A stretch of 63,539 nucleotides of DNA from SVTX01 sp964629615 (GCA_964629615.1 CAZVUD010000003.1:1-63539); one strand, 5' to 3'; positions 42,361-51,919 are shown, numbered from the stretch's first letter. The notes: a model not told the origin generated them from the sequence alone. Program-made: numbers and translations.

Positions 42361-42389
42361 TTTACTTTATCGCGATAACGTGTTAAAAT
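42361..42389 (+). promoter_or_regulatory. Promoter of the YerC-methyltransferase genes
   Basis: TTTACT (42361-42366), 17-nt spacer, TAAAAT (42384-42389). A weak match in a very AT-rich gap (42168-42446). Confidence 0.5.
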
Positions 42390-42446
42390 ATTATGTTGGA
42401 AATGTTGATGTTAAATAGTTAAATATATGAAAGAGGTAATTAAAGA

Positions 42447-42737
42447 ATGGTAAAAACAGACGCGAACATTGAATACCTGATAAAATGTATTTCGTCGCTC
42501 AAGTGTGAAGATGACTGCAGGAGATTTCTTGAGGATCTCTGCTCGATATCCGAGCTTTATGAGATGTCGCGCCGCTTGCGTGCGGCAAGAATGCTGAATG
42601 AAGGACGTGTATATTCCGATATAGCCGCCGAAACAGGACTCAGCACAGCAACGATAAGCCGCGTGAATCGCGCATTGAAATACGGCAACAACGGTTTCCA
42701 GACCGCATTTTCTGCCACAAGTGAAACGGAGAATTGA
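42447..42737 (+). CDS. YerC/TrpR-family repressor-like protein
   Basis: The product has 96 residues. IKCISSLKCEDDCRRFLEDLCSISELYEMSRRLRAARMLNEGRVYSDIAAETGLSTATISRVNRALKYG is the YerC/YecD type, a relative of TrpR with the HTH at about 55-80. Its ligand and targets are not known. AGAGG precedes the ATG. It is followed after 6 nt by a methyltransferase gene, so the two are likely cotranscribed. Confidence 0.92.
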   Translation: MVKTDANIEYLIKCISSLKCEDDCRRFLEDLCSISELYEMSRRLRAARMLNEGRVYSDIAAETGLSTATISRVNRALKYGNNGFQTAFSATSETEN

Positions 42738-42743
42738 TGCGAT

Positions 42744-43523
42744 ATGTATTCAGGATACAGCTCGATCTCGGAAATATACGATAAGATAAATGCCGAGGTC
42801 GATTACAGAGCTTGGGCAGACTATTTTGAAGAGTGCTTCGACAGATTTTTGCCATCGCGTCCCGGGCTGATACTTGACCTTGCCTGCGGAACGGGGAGCA
42901 TGACTCTTGAGCTTGCAAGCCGAGGCTATGATATGATCGGCGCAGACGGTAGTGATGCCATGCTCACACGAGCGCTTGACAATGCTTATGACCGAGGCAT
43001 ATCCGATGTTCTTTTTATACATCAGGACATGCAGAGCTTTGAGCTGTACGGAACAGTCGGAGCGATAACCTGTTGCCTTGACAGCATAAATTATCTCACA
43101 GACAAAGAAGATCTTATAAAATGCTTTTCGTCGGTGCATAACTATCTTGATCCCGACGGACTCTTTCTCTTTGATGTGAATACACCCTATAAGTTTGAAA
43201 ATGTATATTCCGACAACTCCTATATACATGAGGTGTATGATGAGGAACTGTCACTGAATTGCTATTGCGGATGGCAGAACGAATTTGACAGGGATACCGG
43301 GCTGTGCAATTTCTATCTTTCGGTATTTACCGAAAAAAACGGCGTATACACACGCGAGGATGAGGTGCAGACCGAGCGTGCTTATGACATGAGCGAGATA
43401 AAGGACGCGCTCACAAAATGTTCATTTGAACTTATCGGTGTATATAGCGGATACGGATTTGAAGAGATATGCGACACAACGGAAAGATGGCATTTTGTCG
43501 CACGTGCAAAAAAGAATGTCTAA
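42744..43523 (+). CDS. SAM-dependent methyltransferase
   Basis: The product has 259 residues. Class I fold: motif I ILDLACGTGSMTLELASRGYDMIGADGS near residue 45, then CCLDSINYLTDKEDL and FDVNTPYKF. The sequence resembles small-molecule methyltransferases often next to Hsp33-like or ribosomal genes in Clostridia. The substrate is unknown. GGAG lies before the ATG. Confidence 0.87.
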   Translation: MYSGYSSISEIYDKINAEVDYRAWADYFEECFDRFLPSRPGLILDLACGTGSMTLELASRGYDMIGADGSDAMLTRALDNAYDRGISDVLFIHQDMQSFELYGTVGAITCCLDSINYLTDKEDLIKCFSSVHNYLDPDGLFLFDVNTPYKFENVYSDNSYIHEVYDEELSLNCYCGWQNEFDRDTGLCNFYLSVFTEKNGVYTREDEVQTERAYDMSEIKDALTKCSFELIGVYSGYGFEEICDTTERWHFVARAKKNV

Positions 43524-43580
43524 ATTTATACGTATATAAAATACGCTCTTTATGAGCATTTCGGAAAGGTAAGGATATTT

Positions 43581-44495
43581 ATGGCAAACTCTAATATCCT
43601 GCGCGCCATGACAAGTGACGGAAGCGCGCGGATACACATTATAAATTCAACAGATATAGTAAATAAAGCAATAAAATGCCACGACACGAGCCCCGTTTGC
43701 AGTGCCGCGCTCGGCAGACTCTTAACGGCAACATCCATGATGGGATGCATGCTCGGAGAAGAGAAGGACACCATCACGGTCACGATCAGCGGCGACGGAC
43801 CTGCAGGCAAGATAATCGCTGTCGGTGACTACATCGGAAACGTGCGTGGATATATTCAGAATACAAATGTAGATATCCCGCTTAAATCCAACGGCAAGCT
43901 TGATGTCAGCGGTGCTGTAGGCAAGGGCTGTCTTAATATCGTCCGTGACATGGGCGTTGATGAGCCTTACAGCGGTTCCATTGAGCTCGTATCAGGTGAG
44001 ATAGCAGAGGATATCGCATCCTATTATGCTTCAAGTGAGCAGATACCCACAGTTTGTGCCTTGGGAGTTCTTGTCGACACAGATTGGTCCTGCCGCGCCG
44101 CGGGAGGTATAATAATACAGCTGCTTCCATTTGCCGATGAGGATACGGTAAGTCAGATAGAAAAAAATCTGCCGCTTATAAGCAATGTATCCGCGCTTTT
44201 CGACAAAGGACTTTCAAATGAAGAGATATGCAGTATTGCCATGACAGGCATCGACTACGATCTTTTTGACACCATAGATGTAGACTATAAGTGCACATGC
44301 TCTTATGACAGAATGAAGAATGCACTGACATCAATGGGTGAGCGTGATATAAGAAAGCTGTTTGACGAGCAATTAGCCGAGGGAAAGCCCGAGGAGCTTG
44401 AGGTAGTATGCCGTTTTTGCAATTCAAGATTTACATTCACGCCAAGCGATCTGATAGCAAATGATACATCGAAAGGATCGGAGAGTGGCATATGA
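43581..44495 (+). CDS. hslO: Redox-regulated chaperone Hsp33
   Basis: The product has 304 residues. The core shows LGRLLTATSMMGCMLG, TVTISGDGPAGKIIAVGD and GNVRGYIQN. The C-terminal redox switch has CTC (about 236-238) and CRFC (about 270-273), four zinc Cys that form disulfides under oxidative stress and release holdase activity. AAAGG precedes the ATG. The stop overlaps the asparaginase start by 4 nt. Confidence 0.95.
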   Translation: MANSNILRAMTSDGSARIHIINSTDIVNKAIKCHDTSPVCSAALGRLLTATSMMGCMLGEEKDTITVTISGDGPAGKIIAVGDYIGNVRGYIQNTNVDIPLKSNGKLDVSGAVGKGCLNIVRDMGVDEPYSGSIELVSGEIAEDIASYYASSEQIPTVCALGVLVDTDWSCRAAGGIIIQLLPFADEDTVSQIEKNLPLISNVSALFDKGLSNEEICSIAMTGIDYDLFDTIDVDYKCTCSYDRMKNALTSMGERDIRKLFDEQLAEGKPEELEVVCRFCNSRFTFTPSDLIANDTSKGSESGI

Positions 44496-45481
44496 AGAAC
44501 ATTTTGCTTATAACCACGGGCGGCACGATAGCATCGCTTGAAAGTGACGGCGGACTTGTACCTGCGCTTGCCTCGGATCAGCTGCTGAGCCACGTGCCCG
44601 AGGTACAGAATATCTGTAAGGTATCGACAGTCCAGCTCTATAATCTCGACAGCACCAACATGAAGCCCGAATATTGGCTGAATATAGCAGGATATATATC
44701 CAAGGTATATGATGATTACGACGGATTTGTGATAACCCACGGCACCGATACCATGGCATATGCCGCCGCGGTGCTTTACTACCTCATACAGAACAGTAAT
44801 AAGCCGATTGTTCTTACAGGTGCACAGATACCGATAGAGAAGCGCGATACCGATGCAAGAGAAAATCTCGCAGATGCATTTATATACGCGTCCGATGACA
44901 ACGCATGCGGTGTGCATATAGTTTTTGACGGCAAGATAATAGCGGCAACCCGCGCAAGAAAAACACACTCAAAAAGCTTCAATGCTTTCTCAAGCATTGA
45001 CTATCCCGATATCGGATTTGTCCGCGGCGGAAGAGTTAAATACTACATCAGGGAAGATCTCAAGGGTCCCGTCAGATTTTACAATGAGATAGATCCGTCC
45101 GTCGTCGTTGTGAAATTAGTTCCCGGCATGCGTGCTGATATATTTGATTACGTTGCCGATAAATGCCACGCAGTCATAATCGAGAGCTTCGGTGTCGGCG
45201 GAATACCGTATTATGAAAATGACGAATTCGTCGAAAAGATCGAATACCTTATATCAAAGGGCGTAAAGATAATCATAACTACACAAGTACCGCACGAGGG
45301 AAGTGATATGACAGTATATCAGGTGGGACTGCGTATAAAGCAGAAATATGAGATCCCCGAATCATATGATATGACCACAGAGGCTCTTGTGGCAAAGACC
45401 ATGTGGGCATTGCCGAGAACATCATCCATGCATGATTTTGCTGTTCTTCTGCACACTCCGATAGGAAATGATATGATATAA
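44492..45481 (+). CDS. ansA: L-asparaginase, type I-like
   Basis: The product has 329 residues. LLITTGGTIAS carries the first catalytic Thr; DGFVITHGTDTMAYAA carries the second Thr and Asp; KPIVLTGAQIP follows. There is no signal peptide, so it is cytosolic. It hydrolyses asparagine to aspartate and ammonia. It starts within the stop of hslO (ATGA). Confidence 0.93.
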   Translation: MKNILLITTGGTIASLESDGGLVPALASDQLLSHVPEVQNICKVSTVQLYNLDSTNMKPEYWLNIAGYISKVYDDYDGFVITHGTDTMAYAAAVLYYLIQNSNKPIVLTGAQIPIEKRDTDARENLADAFIYASDDNACGVHIVFDGKIIAATRARKTHSKSFNAFSSIDYPDIGFVRGGRVKYYIREDLKGPVRFYNEIDPSVVVVKLVPGMRADIFDYVADKCHAVIIESFGVGGIPYYENDEFVEKIEYLISKGVKIIITTQVPHEGSDMTVYQVGLRIKQKYEIPESYDMTTEALVAKTMWALPRTSSMHDFAVLLHTPIGNDMI

Positions 45482-45488
45482 GATAAGA

Positions 45489-45528
45489 CCCGAGCAAACG
45501 TATACCTGCGCTTGCTCGGGAATTTTTT
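45489..45528. terminator. Terminator between ansA and dpaB
   Basis: Stem CCCGAGCAA (45489-45497) with TTGCTCGGG (45512-45520), then AATTTTTT on the plus strand. It touches the convergent end of dpaB. Confidence 0.8.
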
Positions 45529-46087
45529 ATATAAACAGCTTGCGTATCTGCCTGCCTTGGAGCGCCTGATCCACCGTATCACGCAAAAGTGTGAAGTCAC
45601 AGACCAATGAATGCGGCTTGTTTTCGGGATCGTCCTGCTTTAAGGGAACAAAAAATACATTCTTGCGCTGTAAAAGTGATGCTATATTTTTAAGATTTGC
45701 AGACATCGCATCATTGCTTGCAAGCGCTATAACAAGAGGACGGTCCTGGCGCATGTGCGCCTTTGCCGCCATGCATACGGGTGTGTCTGTTATTCCGTTG
45801 GCTATCTTGGCAAGCGTGTTTCCCGTGCACGGGCATATAACCATGTATTCAAGCTTGTATTTCGGACCGAGCGGCTCTGCATCCTTTATAGTGTGTATTA
45901 TCTCCCTTTGGCATATCTCCTTGCACTTGTCTCTCCATTGCTTTGCGCTTCCGAACCTTGTATCGGTATAGTAAACGGTATCGCTCATGATGGGCATTAT
46001 ATCATTGCCGAGATCACTTATATATCCCATCTGCTCGATTCCGTGTCCGAGAGTGCAGAACGAGCCGCACATAGCAAAACCTATCAT
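45527..46087 (-). CDS. dpaB: Dipicolinate synthase subunit B
   Basis: The product has 186 residues of the flavoprotein fold: MIGFAMCGSFCTLGHGIEQM at the start, CPCTGNTLAKIANGITDTPVCMAAKAHMR in the middle, and NVFFVPLKQDDPENKPHSLV. SpoVFB makes dipicolinic acid together with subunit A in the mother cell. It overlaps dpaA by 4 nt. Evidence that the organism forms spores. Confidence 0.95.
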   Translation of the reverse strand: MIGFAMCGSFCTLGHGIEQMGYISDLGNDIMPIMSDTVYYTDTRFGSAKQWRDKCKEICQREIIHTIKDAEPLGPKYKLEYMVICPCTGNTLAKIANGITDTPVCMAAKAHMRQDRPLVIALASNDAMSANLKNIASLLQRKNVFFVPLKQDDPENKPHSLVCDFTLLRDTVDQALQGRQIRKLFI

Positions 46088-46995
46088 AAAACATCACCTT
46101 CACCTTCAAAATAACTGTCTATCCATGCCTGTGTCTCATCAAATATATATTCACCTGCGCTTCGCGGTGCGTACCTTGACGGCAAGGAGGGAGCATATAT
46201 GTTATTAAAACCGAGCTCTCTTGCTTTTTGTGCATCTATACCGCCGGGCAAGGATGCAAGCTCGATATATATGGGTCTTTCCTTCATTGCTTCAAGTGTA
46301 TCTGCGCCTATGACCCTACTTGGAACAGTATTGAATATGACCGAGCACATATCAAGCGAGGCGGCAAGATCACTTGCATACCAGTTATGTCTACCATCAC
46401 CGCACAGCCTGAAATGTCCGTATCCGTCTGCCGCGGCAGTATCCCGTCTTGCGTATACTGTAACATCTGCTCCCAGCAGCTTAAGTATCCTTGCAAGCTG
46501 TTTTCCTATCCTGCCGTACCCGATGACAGCGTATTCTGAGCCTGCGATAGTGTCCTTCGTGTTTGACATGGCAATGGATAGCGCACCCTCAGCTGTCGCG
46601 TAGGCATTTTTCAGCATAAGACTCTCGCTTTTGTAATAATCGTATACCGTATGCCCCATATCTTTAAATCTGTCCGAAATATTCTCGGGTATCATTCCTC
46701 CGAGTATCAGCTTCTTTTTATTTCCAAAGTGCAAATGATCCAGTGCCACCTTTTCTTTAGATGACGATATATATATCCCGTCGCGCGTAAGGGGGAGGGG
46801 AAGCAATATTACATCCGATGCACCTATGACCTCATTTTCGCTGTCGCATATGGTCGCACCATTAAGACCTTCAGTGTCGCAAAGACCGAATACATATACT
46901 TTATATCCCTCGCATACATATCTTTCCGCGAGATATACGGTCCTCATATCTCCGCATAGTATGCCGATGCTGTTCTTTTCTGTGAGTCTGTCCAT
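46084..46995 (-). CDS. dpaA: Dipicolinate synthase subunit A
   Basis: The product has 303 residues. A Rossmann motif AVIGYGRIGKQLARILKLLGADVTVYARR lies near residue 155, preceded by PLPLTRDGIYI and GGMIPENI. It oxidises the lysine-pathway intermediate to dipicolinate for the spore core. Expected to be under sigma-K in the mother cell, but no sigma-K promoter was identified by eye. Confidence 0.95.
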   Translation of the reverse strand: MDRLTEKNSIGILCGDMRTVYLAERYVCEGYKVYVFGLCDTEGLNGATICDSENEVIGASDVILLPLPLTRDGIYISSSKEKVALDHLHFGNKKKLILGGMIPENISDRFKDMGHTVYDYYKSESLMLKNAYATAEGALSIAMSNTKDTIAGSEYAVIGYGRIGKQLARILKLLGADVTVYARRDTAAADGYGHFRLCGDGRHNWYASDLAASLDMCSVIFNTVPSRVIGADTLEAMKERPIYIELASLPGGIDAQKARELGFNNIYAPSLPSRYAPRSAGEYIFDETQAWIDSYFEGEGDVL

Positions 46996-47113
46996 ATAAT
47001 GTGCCTTTCTGAAATCAAGATCCTCATATTATATAGTATTCAGATCTACAAATTTTGACATGATCTGAGCATAAAAAATTGTTTTGGAATATTTGCGATA
47101 TTAACAATTAGTT

Positions 47114-47160
47114 CATACAATTTCATGCACAATGTGATATAATTAGGATGTAATTGTATG
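47114..47160 (+). promoter_or_regulatory. Promoter region of rhaB with flanking inverted repeat
   Basis: TATAAT (47138-47143) with only a weak -35. CATACAATT (47114-47122) and AATTGTATG (47152-47160) are perfect 9-bp inverted arms that bracket the -10 and the likely start site. A candidate operator. Confidence 0.5.
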
Positions 47161-47200
47161 CAAAAATAATTAACACAATAAAACACAACGGAGGATTATT

Positions 47201-48673
47201 ATGGCTGATCTTAAAATGCTTGCCATCGACCTTGGCGCTTCAAGCGGCAGAGGTATAGTTGGCTCATTCGACGGTGAAAAGCTTACACTCAGAGAAAATC
47301 ACAGATTTTCCAACGACCCCGTATTCGTAAACGGCAGATTTACATGGGATATTCTCAGAATATTCTTTGAGATCAAGAACTCTATCACAAAGACCGTCAT
47401 CGACGGTGACGATATCCACAGCATGGGTATCGACACATGGGGCGTTGACTATGCGCTTCTTGACAAGAACGGAAGGATGATGGCAAACCCCGCTCACTAC
47501 AGAGATACAAGAACTGTAAATATCACAGATTATGTAAAGCAGTTCGTTTCTCCCGAAGAGATCTACAGGATCACAGGTATCCAGGCTTGCGATTTCAATA
47601 CTCTCAATCAGCTTGCAGCTGACAGAAGAGATGATCCCGACAGCTTCGAGCGCGCAGATAAGATGCTCTTTATCCCCGACCTTCTCAACTACTTCCTTAC
47701 AGGTAAGATGGCTACAGAATACACCATTGCATCCACAGGTATGATACTTGATGCGGCAAAGAGAGATTTTGCTTACAGCCTCACAGACGCTATCGGCGCA
47801 AAGAGATCTCTGTTCGCTCCCCTCGTTCAGCCCGGAAATTGCCTTGGCGGACTTCTCCCCCAGATCAACGACGAGGTCGGCAAAAACCACATCAAGGTAG
47901 TAAACGTTGCATCTCATGACACTGCAAGTGCGGTAATATCCGTTCCTGCGACAAATGATGACTTTATCTACATATCCAGCGGTACATGGTCGCTCATGGG
48001 CGGCGAGCTCAAGGCTCCTCTCATCAACGACGCAACAAGACTTGCAAACTTCACAAATGAAGGCGGCGCTCTTAATACGATCAGATTCTTAAAGAACATA
48101 ATGGGACTTTGGATCATTCAGGAATCAAGACGTCAGTGGAAGAGAGAGGGCAACGAGTACAGCTTTGCACAGATGGAAGCATGGGCAAAGGAAGCAACAC
48201 CCTTCGCATCTCTCATCAACCCCGATTACCATACATTCGGTACTCCCGGAAATATGCCTGAAAAGATCCGCGACTACTGCCGCATGACAGGTCAGCACGT
48301 TCCCGAGAGCGTAGGAGAGGTAGTTCGTTGCATTTACGAATCTCTCGCGCTTAAGTACAGATACACGGTTGAAACAATTGAAAAGCTTAACGGCAAGGCT
48401 ACTAAGATGATCAATGTCGTTGGCGGCGGAACAAAGGATAAGTTCCTCTCGCAGATGACAGCCGACGCTTGCGGTATACCTGTATGTGCAGGACCTGAGG
48501 AGGCAACATCCATAGGTAACCTCATGATGCAGGCTATCGCGGCAGGTGAAGTGCGCGACCTTACAGAGGCGCGCGAGGTAGTCAAGAATTCCTTCGAGCT
48601 TAAGCACTATGAGCCTACTTCTGAAAGAGGCGCATGGGATGCAGCTTACGAGAAATTCTGCAGCCTGCAGTGA
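47201..48673 (+). CDS. rhaB: Rhamnulokinase
   Basis: The product has 490 residues of the FGGY kinase family: LAIDLGASSGRGIVG, SMGIDTWGVDYALLD, HYRDTRT, TGIQACDFNTLNQL, SHDTASAVISVPA, YISSGTWSLMGGEL and NVVGGGTKDKFLSQMTADACG. It phosphorylates L-rhamnulose. No other rhamnose gene lies in the window, so rhaA and rhaD must be elsewhere or it serves another ketose. Codon use is noticeably biased to a few C-ending codons, suggesting high expression. CGGAGG precedes the ATG. Confidence 0.9.
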   Translation: MADLKMLAIDLGASSGRGIVGSFDGEKLTLRENHRFSNDPVFVNGRFTWDILRIFFEIKNSITKTVIDGDDIHSMGIDTWGVDYALLDKNGRMMANPAHYRDTRTVNITDYVKQFVSPEEIYRITGIQACDFNTLNQLAADRRDDPDSFERADKMLFIPDLLNYFLTGKMATEYTIASTGMILDAAKRDFAYSLTDAIGAKRSLFAPLVQPGNCLGGLLPQINDEVGKNHIKVVNVASHDTASAVISVPATNDDFIYISSGTWSLMGGELKAPLINDATRLANFTNEGGALNTIRFLKNIMGLWIIQESRRQWKREGNEYSFAQMEAWAKEATPFASLINPDYHTFGTPGNMPEKIRDYCRMTGQHVPESVGEVVRCIYESLALKYRYTVETIEKLNGKATKMINVVGGGTKDKFLSQMTADACGIPVCAGPEEATSIGNLMMQAIAAGEVRDLTEAREVVKNSFELKHYEPTSERGAWDAAYEKFCSLQ

Positions 48674-48681
48674 TCTTATAA

Positions 48682-48712
48682 TTTGAGTAACGGCATTTTG
48701 CCGTTACTCAAA
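48682..48712 (+). terminator. Terminator of rhaB
   Basis: Stem TTTGAGTAACGGCA (48682-48695) with its exact complement (48699-48712). The following T-run is weak. Confidence 0.7.
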
Positions 48713-48770
48713 GTGTTTATCGCACAGTTTAAATATTTTTTGTCAATTATATAAAACGGAGGATGATTTT

Positions 48771-49907
48771 ATGAAAGACGCACAGATCGCCGAGTTGAGT
48801 GTTATAGGAATGCGCGGATGCGAAACCTTTGCTGAACAAGTGGATAGCTACCTTAGGGAGTGGCGCAGACACAACAGCGAGGAAACTTACCTTGTTGATG
48901 CCGCTTGTCCGAGATTCGGAACGGGTGAGGGAAAGGGACTTATCCATGAATCCATGCGCGGACAGGACGTTTACATCATATGCGATGTATTTAATTATGG
49001 TGTGACCTATAACATGTACGGACAGACAGTGCCGATGAGCCCTGATGACCACTATGCCGACCTTAAGAGGATCGTTGCCGCCATTGCAGGTAAGGCACGC
49101 AGGATCACCGTTATAATGCCTATGCTCTATGAGGGCAGACAGCACAAGAGAAATGCAAGAGAATCTCTCGACTGCGCAATAATGCTTCAGGAGCTTGTAA
49201 AGATAGGTATTTCCAACATTATCACATTTGACGCACACGACCCCAGAGTTTGCAATGCAATACCACTTTCGGGATTTGACAATGTGCGCCCCTCCTATCA
49301 GATGATCAAGGCTCTTATAAGAGCTGTTCCGGATATTGAAATTGACAAAGAACACCTCATGATGATATCCCCCGATGAGGGTGCCATGGGCAGATGCATG
49401 TATTATTCTTCTGTTCTCGGCGTTGATATCGGAATGTTCTATAAGCGCAGAAACTATTCAGTTGTTATCAACGGTAAGAACCCGATCGAGGCTCATGAAT
49501 ACCTCGGTCAGGATCTCACAGGCAAGGATGTTATCGTGGTAGACGATATGATCTCATCCGGAGAATCCATGCTCGATGTCTGCCAGCAGCTCAAGGACAG
49601 AGGCGCAAAGAGAATATTCGCATTTGCCACATTCGGACTCTTCACGGACGGATTTGACAAATTCGACAAAGCATATGAAAACGGAATACTCTCAAAGGTA
49701 TTTACCACAAACCTCGTATACCGCCGTCCCGGTCTTACAGACAAGCCTTGGCATGTAGATGTAAACATGTGCAAATACATGGCATATCTTATAGACACAC
49801 TCAATCATGATGCTACCATAAGCCTTCTGCTCGATCCTGTAAAGAGGATCAACTCTATCGTAAATAAGCACAAGGCGCAGATGGAAGAAGAAAAAGCAGC
49901 TAAATAA
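48771..49907 (+). CDS. prs: Ribose-phosphate pyrophosphokinase (long variant)
   Basis: The product has 378 residues, longer than the usual 310-320. The C-terminal half has the PRPP loop DVIVVDDMISSGESM; the middle has FDAHDPRVCNAIPLSGFDNVRPSY and DEGAMGRC. The N-terminal half deviates from classical Prs (ELSVIGMRGCETFAEQVDSYLREW), and RPHMPMLYEGRQHKR-type residues (PMLYEGRQHKRNARESLD) replace the usual PYARQDR region. It makes PRPP from ribose-5-P. CGGAGG precedes the ATG. I read it as a clostridial Prs subfamily. Confidence 0.88.
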   Translation: MKDAQIAELSVIGMRGCETFAEQVDSYLREWRRHNSEETYLVDAACPRFGTGEGKGLIHESMRGQDVYIICDVFNYGVTYNMYGQTVPMSPDDHYADLKRIVAAIAGKARRITVIMPMLYEGRQHKRNARESLDCAIMLQELVKIGISNIITFDAHDPRVCNAIPLSGFDNVRPSYQMIKALIRAVPDIEIDKEHLMMISPDEGAMGRCMYYSSVLGVDIGMFYKRRNYSVVINGKNPIEAHEYLGQDLTGKDVIVVDDMISSGESMLDVCQQLKDRGAKRIFAFATFGLFTDGFDKFDKAYENGILSKVFTTNLVYRRPGLTDKPWHVDVNMCKYMAYLIDTLNHDATISLLLDPVKRINSIVNKHKAQMEEEKAAK

Positions 49908-49920
49908 AGCTTACAACAAA

Positions 49921-49959
49921 AAATACCGAACCGACTGTTTGTCGGTTCGGTATTTTTTG
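49921..49959. terminator. Terminator between prs and the khpA operon
   Basis: Stem AAATACCGAACCGAC (49921-49935) with its exact complement (49941-49955), then T-run. It lies between convergent units and may work both ways. Confidence 0.88.
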
Positions 49960-49976
49960 TTAAGTAACATTGAAGA

Positions 49977-50213
49977 TCAGCGGATATCTACGTTTACTCT
50001 CTTGCCGCAATCAGCAGATGCAGCCTTGATGACCGTGCGTATCGCCTTTGCGATCCTGCCGTTTTTGCCGATAACCATACCCATATCATCAGGGGCTACG
50101 CTGAGCGTAAGGTTGATGCAGTTCTCGGTTTCATCGCATGCAATAACAACTTCATCGGGACTGTCAACTATAGCAGCCGCTATGTTACGAAGTGTTGCCT
50201 GTAAATCCGTCAT
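49977..50213 (-). CDS. khpA: KH-domain RNA-binding protein KhpA
   Basis: The product has 78 residues. A single KH fold with the GxxG loop in MGMVIGKNGRIAKAIRTVIKAA. KhpA pairs with KhpB (Jag) in Gram-positive bacteria to bind RNA and affect division and translation. It is last in the ylxM-ffh-rpsP-khpA operon, its standard location. Confidence 0.95.
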   Translation of the reverse strand: MTDLQATLRNIAAAIVDSPDEVVIACDETENCINLTLSVAPDDMGMVIGKNGRIAKAIRTVIKAASADCGKRVNVDIR

Positions 50214-50261
50214 TTCAAGACCTATCCTTTTAATTCGTTCCGATTATCTGACAGATATCTA

Positions 50262-50504
50262 TCAGTCAATGATACCGGACTTCTTAAGAAGAGATTTAAC
50301 TGTATCTGTGGGCTGTGCACCGTTTGCGAGCCACTTCTTTGCGCTCTCAGCGTCGATCTTTACCTCAGCAGGATTTGTGCCGGGATTGTAGTAACCGATC
50401 TCCTCGATGAAACGTCCATCTCTGGGGTAACGGCTGTCTGCTACTACTACGCGATAGAAAGGAGCCTTCTTTGCGCCCATTCTCTTAAGTCTGATTTTTA
50501 CCAT
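50262..50504 (-). CDS. rpsP: 30S ribosomal protein S16
   Basis: The product has 80 residues starting MVKIRLKRMGAKKAPFYRVVVADSR, then GRFIEEIGYYNP. The ATG at 50504 is chosen for the GGAGG just upstream; a TTG five codons earlier overlaps that site. S16 is needed for 30S assembly. Confidence 0.97.
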   Translation of the reverse strand: MVKIRLKRMGAKKAPFYRVVVADSRYPRDGRFIEEIGYYNPGTNPAEVKIDAESAKKWLANGAQPTDTVKSLLKKSGIID

Positions 50505-50575
50505 TTTTTTGTCCTCCAAAAATTTATATATATTATTTATTATTTATCCGCGTTGCGGTATAAAACTTTTTATTG

Positions 50576-51919
50576 TCAGAACGGCAGCTTGAATCCGCTC
50601 ATCCTGCGCTTTCCTTGCTTTGTCTTTGACATATCTGAAAATTGCTTCATCATCTTCTTGATCTGCTCATGCTGCTTCAAGAGCTTGTTGACCTCCTCAA
50701 CGGAAGTGCCGCTTCCTTTAGCAATGCGGACCTTGCGCGATGCATTAAGCATCTCGGGTCTTTCACGCTCCTTGCGTGTCATGGATCTAATGATAGCCTC
50801 CTGACGGATAAGTATCTTGTCGTCAAGCTTTGCATCCTTGAGCGCACATGGCTTCATACCGGGCATCATGCCTGCAAGCTGTTCAAGACTTCCCATACCC
50901 TTGAGCTGTTGCATCTGCTCAAGATAATCGTCAAGAGTGAATATCGACTGTCTTATCTTTTCTTCAAGTTCAGCCGCCTTCTTTTCATCAAACTGCGCCT
51001 GCGCTTTGTCTATAAGAGTGAGCACGTCGCCCATGCCGAGTATCCTGCGCGCCATTCTGTCGGGGTGGAAGGGCTCGATAGCATCAAGCTTCTCTCCGAT
51101 ACCGATGAACTTAATGGGCTTTCCCGTTACATAGCGTATGGAAAGTGCCGCGCCGCCTCTCGTATCACCGTCAAGCTTTGTAAGTATGACACCTGTGATA
51201 TCAAGTAGGCTGTTAAAGGTTTCTGCAACGTTTACGGATTCCTGACCTATCATGGAATCCACCGTAAGCAGAATCTCGTCAGGGGAGATCTCAGCCTTTA
51301 TGTCGATAAGCTCCTTCATCAGGACCTCATCTATCTGCAAACGACCTGCAGTGTCCACAAAGACCATGTCATATCCCTTTTGCTCTGCATATTTTATACC
51401 CTCAGAGGCGATCTTGACAGGGGATACCTTATCGCCCATCTGGAAAACGGGAATACCAAGCTTTTCACCAACCACCTCAAGCTGCTTGATAGCGGCGGGA
51501 CGGTATACGTCACATGCCACGAGCAAAGGATTCTTGCCTTGCTTTTTATACATTCCGGCAAGCTTGCCTGCATGAGTTGTCTTACCTGCACCCTGCAGAC
51601 CGACCATCATTACTACCGTAGGTGGCTTTGACGCTATGGTAAGCTTTGACTGTGTCGATCCCATAAGTGAGGTCAGCTCCTCACAAACTATCTTGATGAC
51701 CTGCTGACCGGGATTCAAGGACTCAAGGACCTCCGAACCGACAGCACGCTCGGATACTGTTTTTATAAAGTCGCGCACCACCTTGAAGTTGACATCAGCT
51801 TCAAGCAATGCGAGCTTGATCTCACGCATACCCGCTTTAACATCGGATTCGGTGAGCTTTCCCTTATTCTTAAATTTTCTGAAGGCGTTTTCAAGCTTTT
51901 CGCTTAAATTCTGAAACAT
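50576..51919 (-). CDS. ffh: Signal recognition particle protein Ffh
   Basis: The product has 447 residues. N domain (MFQNLSEKLENAFRKFKNKGKLTESDV), G domain with GLQGAGKTTHAGKLA, DTAGRLQIDE and TKLDGDTRGGAALS, and a Met-rich M domain (LEQMQQLKGMGSLEQLAGMMPGM) ending KRRMSGFKLPF. It binds signal sequences and 4.5S RNA and targets ribosomes to the membrane. GGAGG precedes the ATG. The SRP RNA gene is not in this window. Confidence 0.97.
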   Translation of the reverse strand: MFQNLSEKLENAFRKFKNKGKLTESDVKAGMREIKLALLEADVNFKVVRDFIKTVSERAVGSEVLESLNPGQQVIKIVCEELTSLMGSTQSKLTIASKPPTVVMMVGLQGAGKTTHAGKLAGMYKKQGKNPLLVACDVYRPAAIKQLEVVGEKLGIPVFQMGDKVSPVKIASEGIKYAEQKGYDMVFVDTAGRLQIDEVLMKELIDIKAEISPDEILLTVDSMIGQESVNVAETFNSLLDITGVILTKLDGDTRGGAALSIRYVTGKPIKFIGIGEKLDAIEPFHPDRMARRILGMGDVLTLIDKAQAQFDEKKAAELEEKIRQSIFTLDDYLEQMQQLKGMGSLEQLAGMMPGMKPCALKDAKLDDKILIRQEAIIRSMTRKERERPEMLNASRKVRIAKGSGTSVEEVNKLLKQHEQIKKMMKQFSDMSKTKQGKRRMSGFKLPF

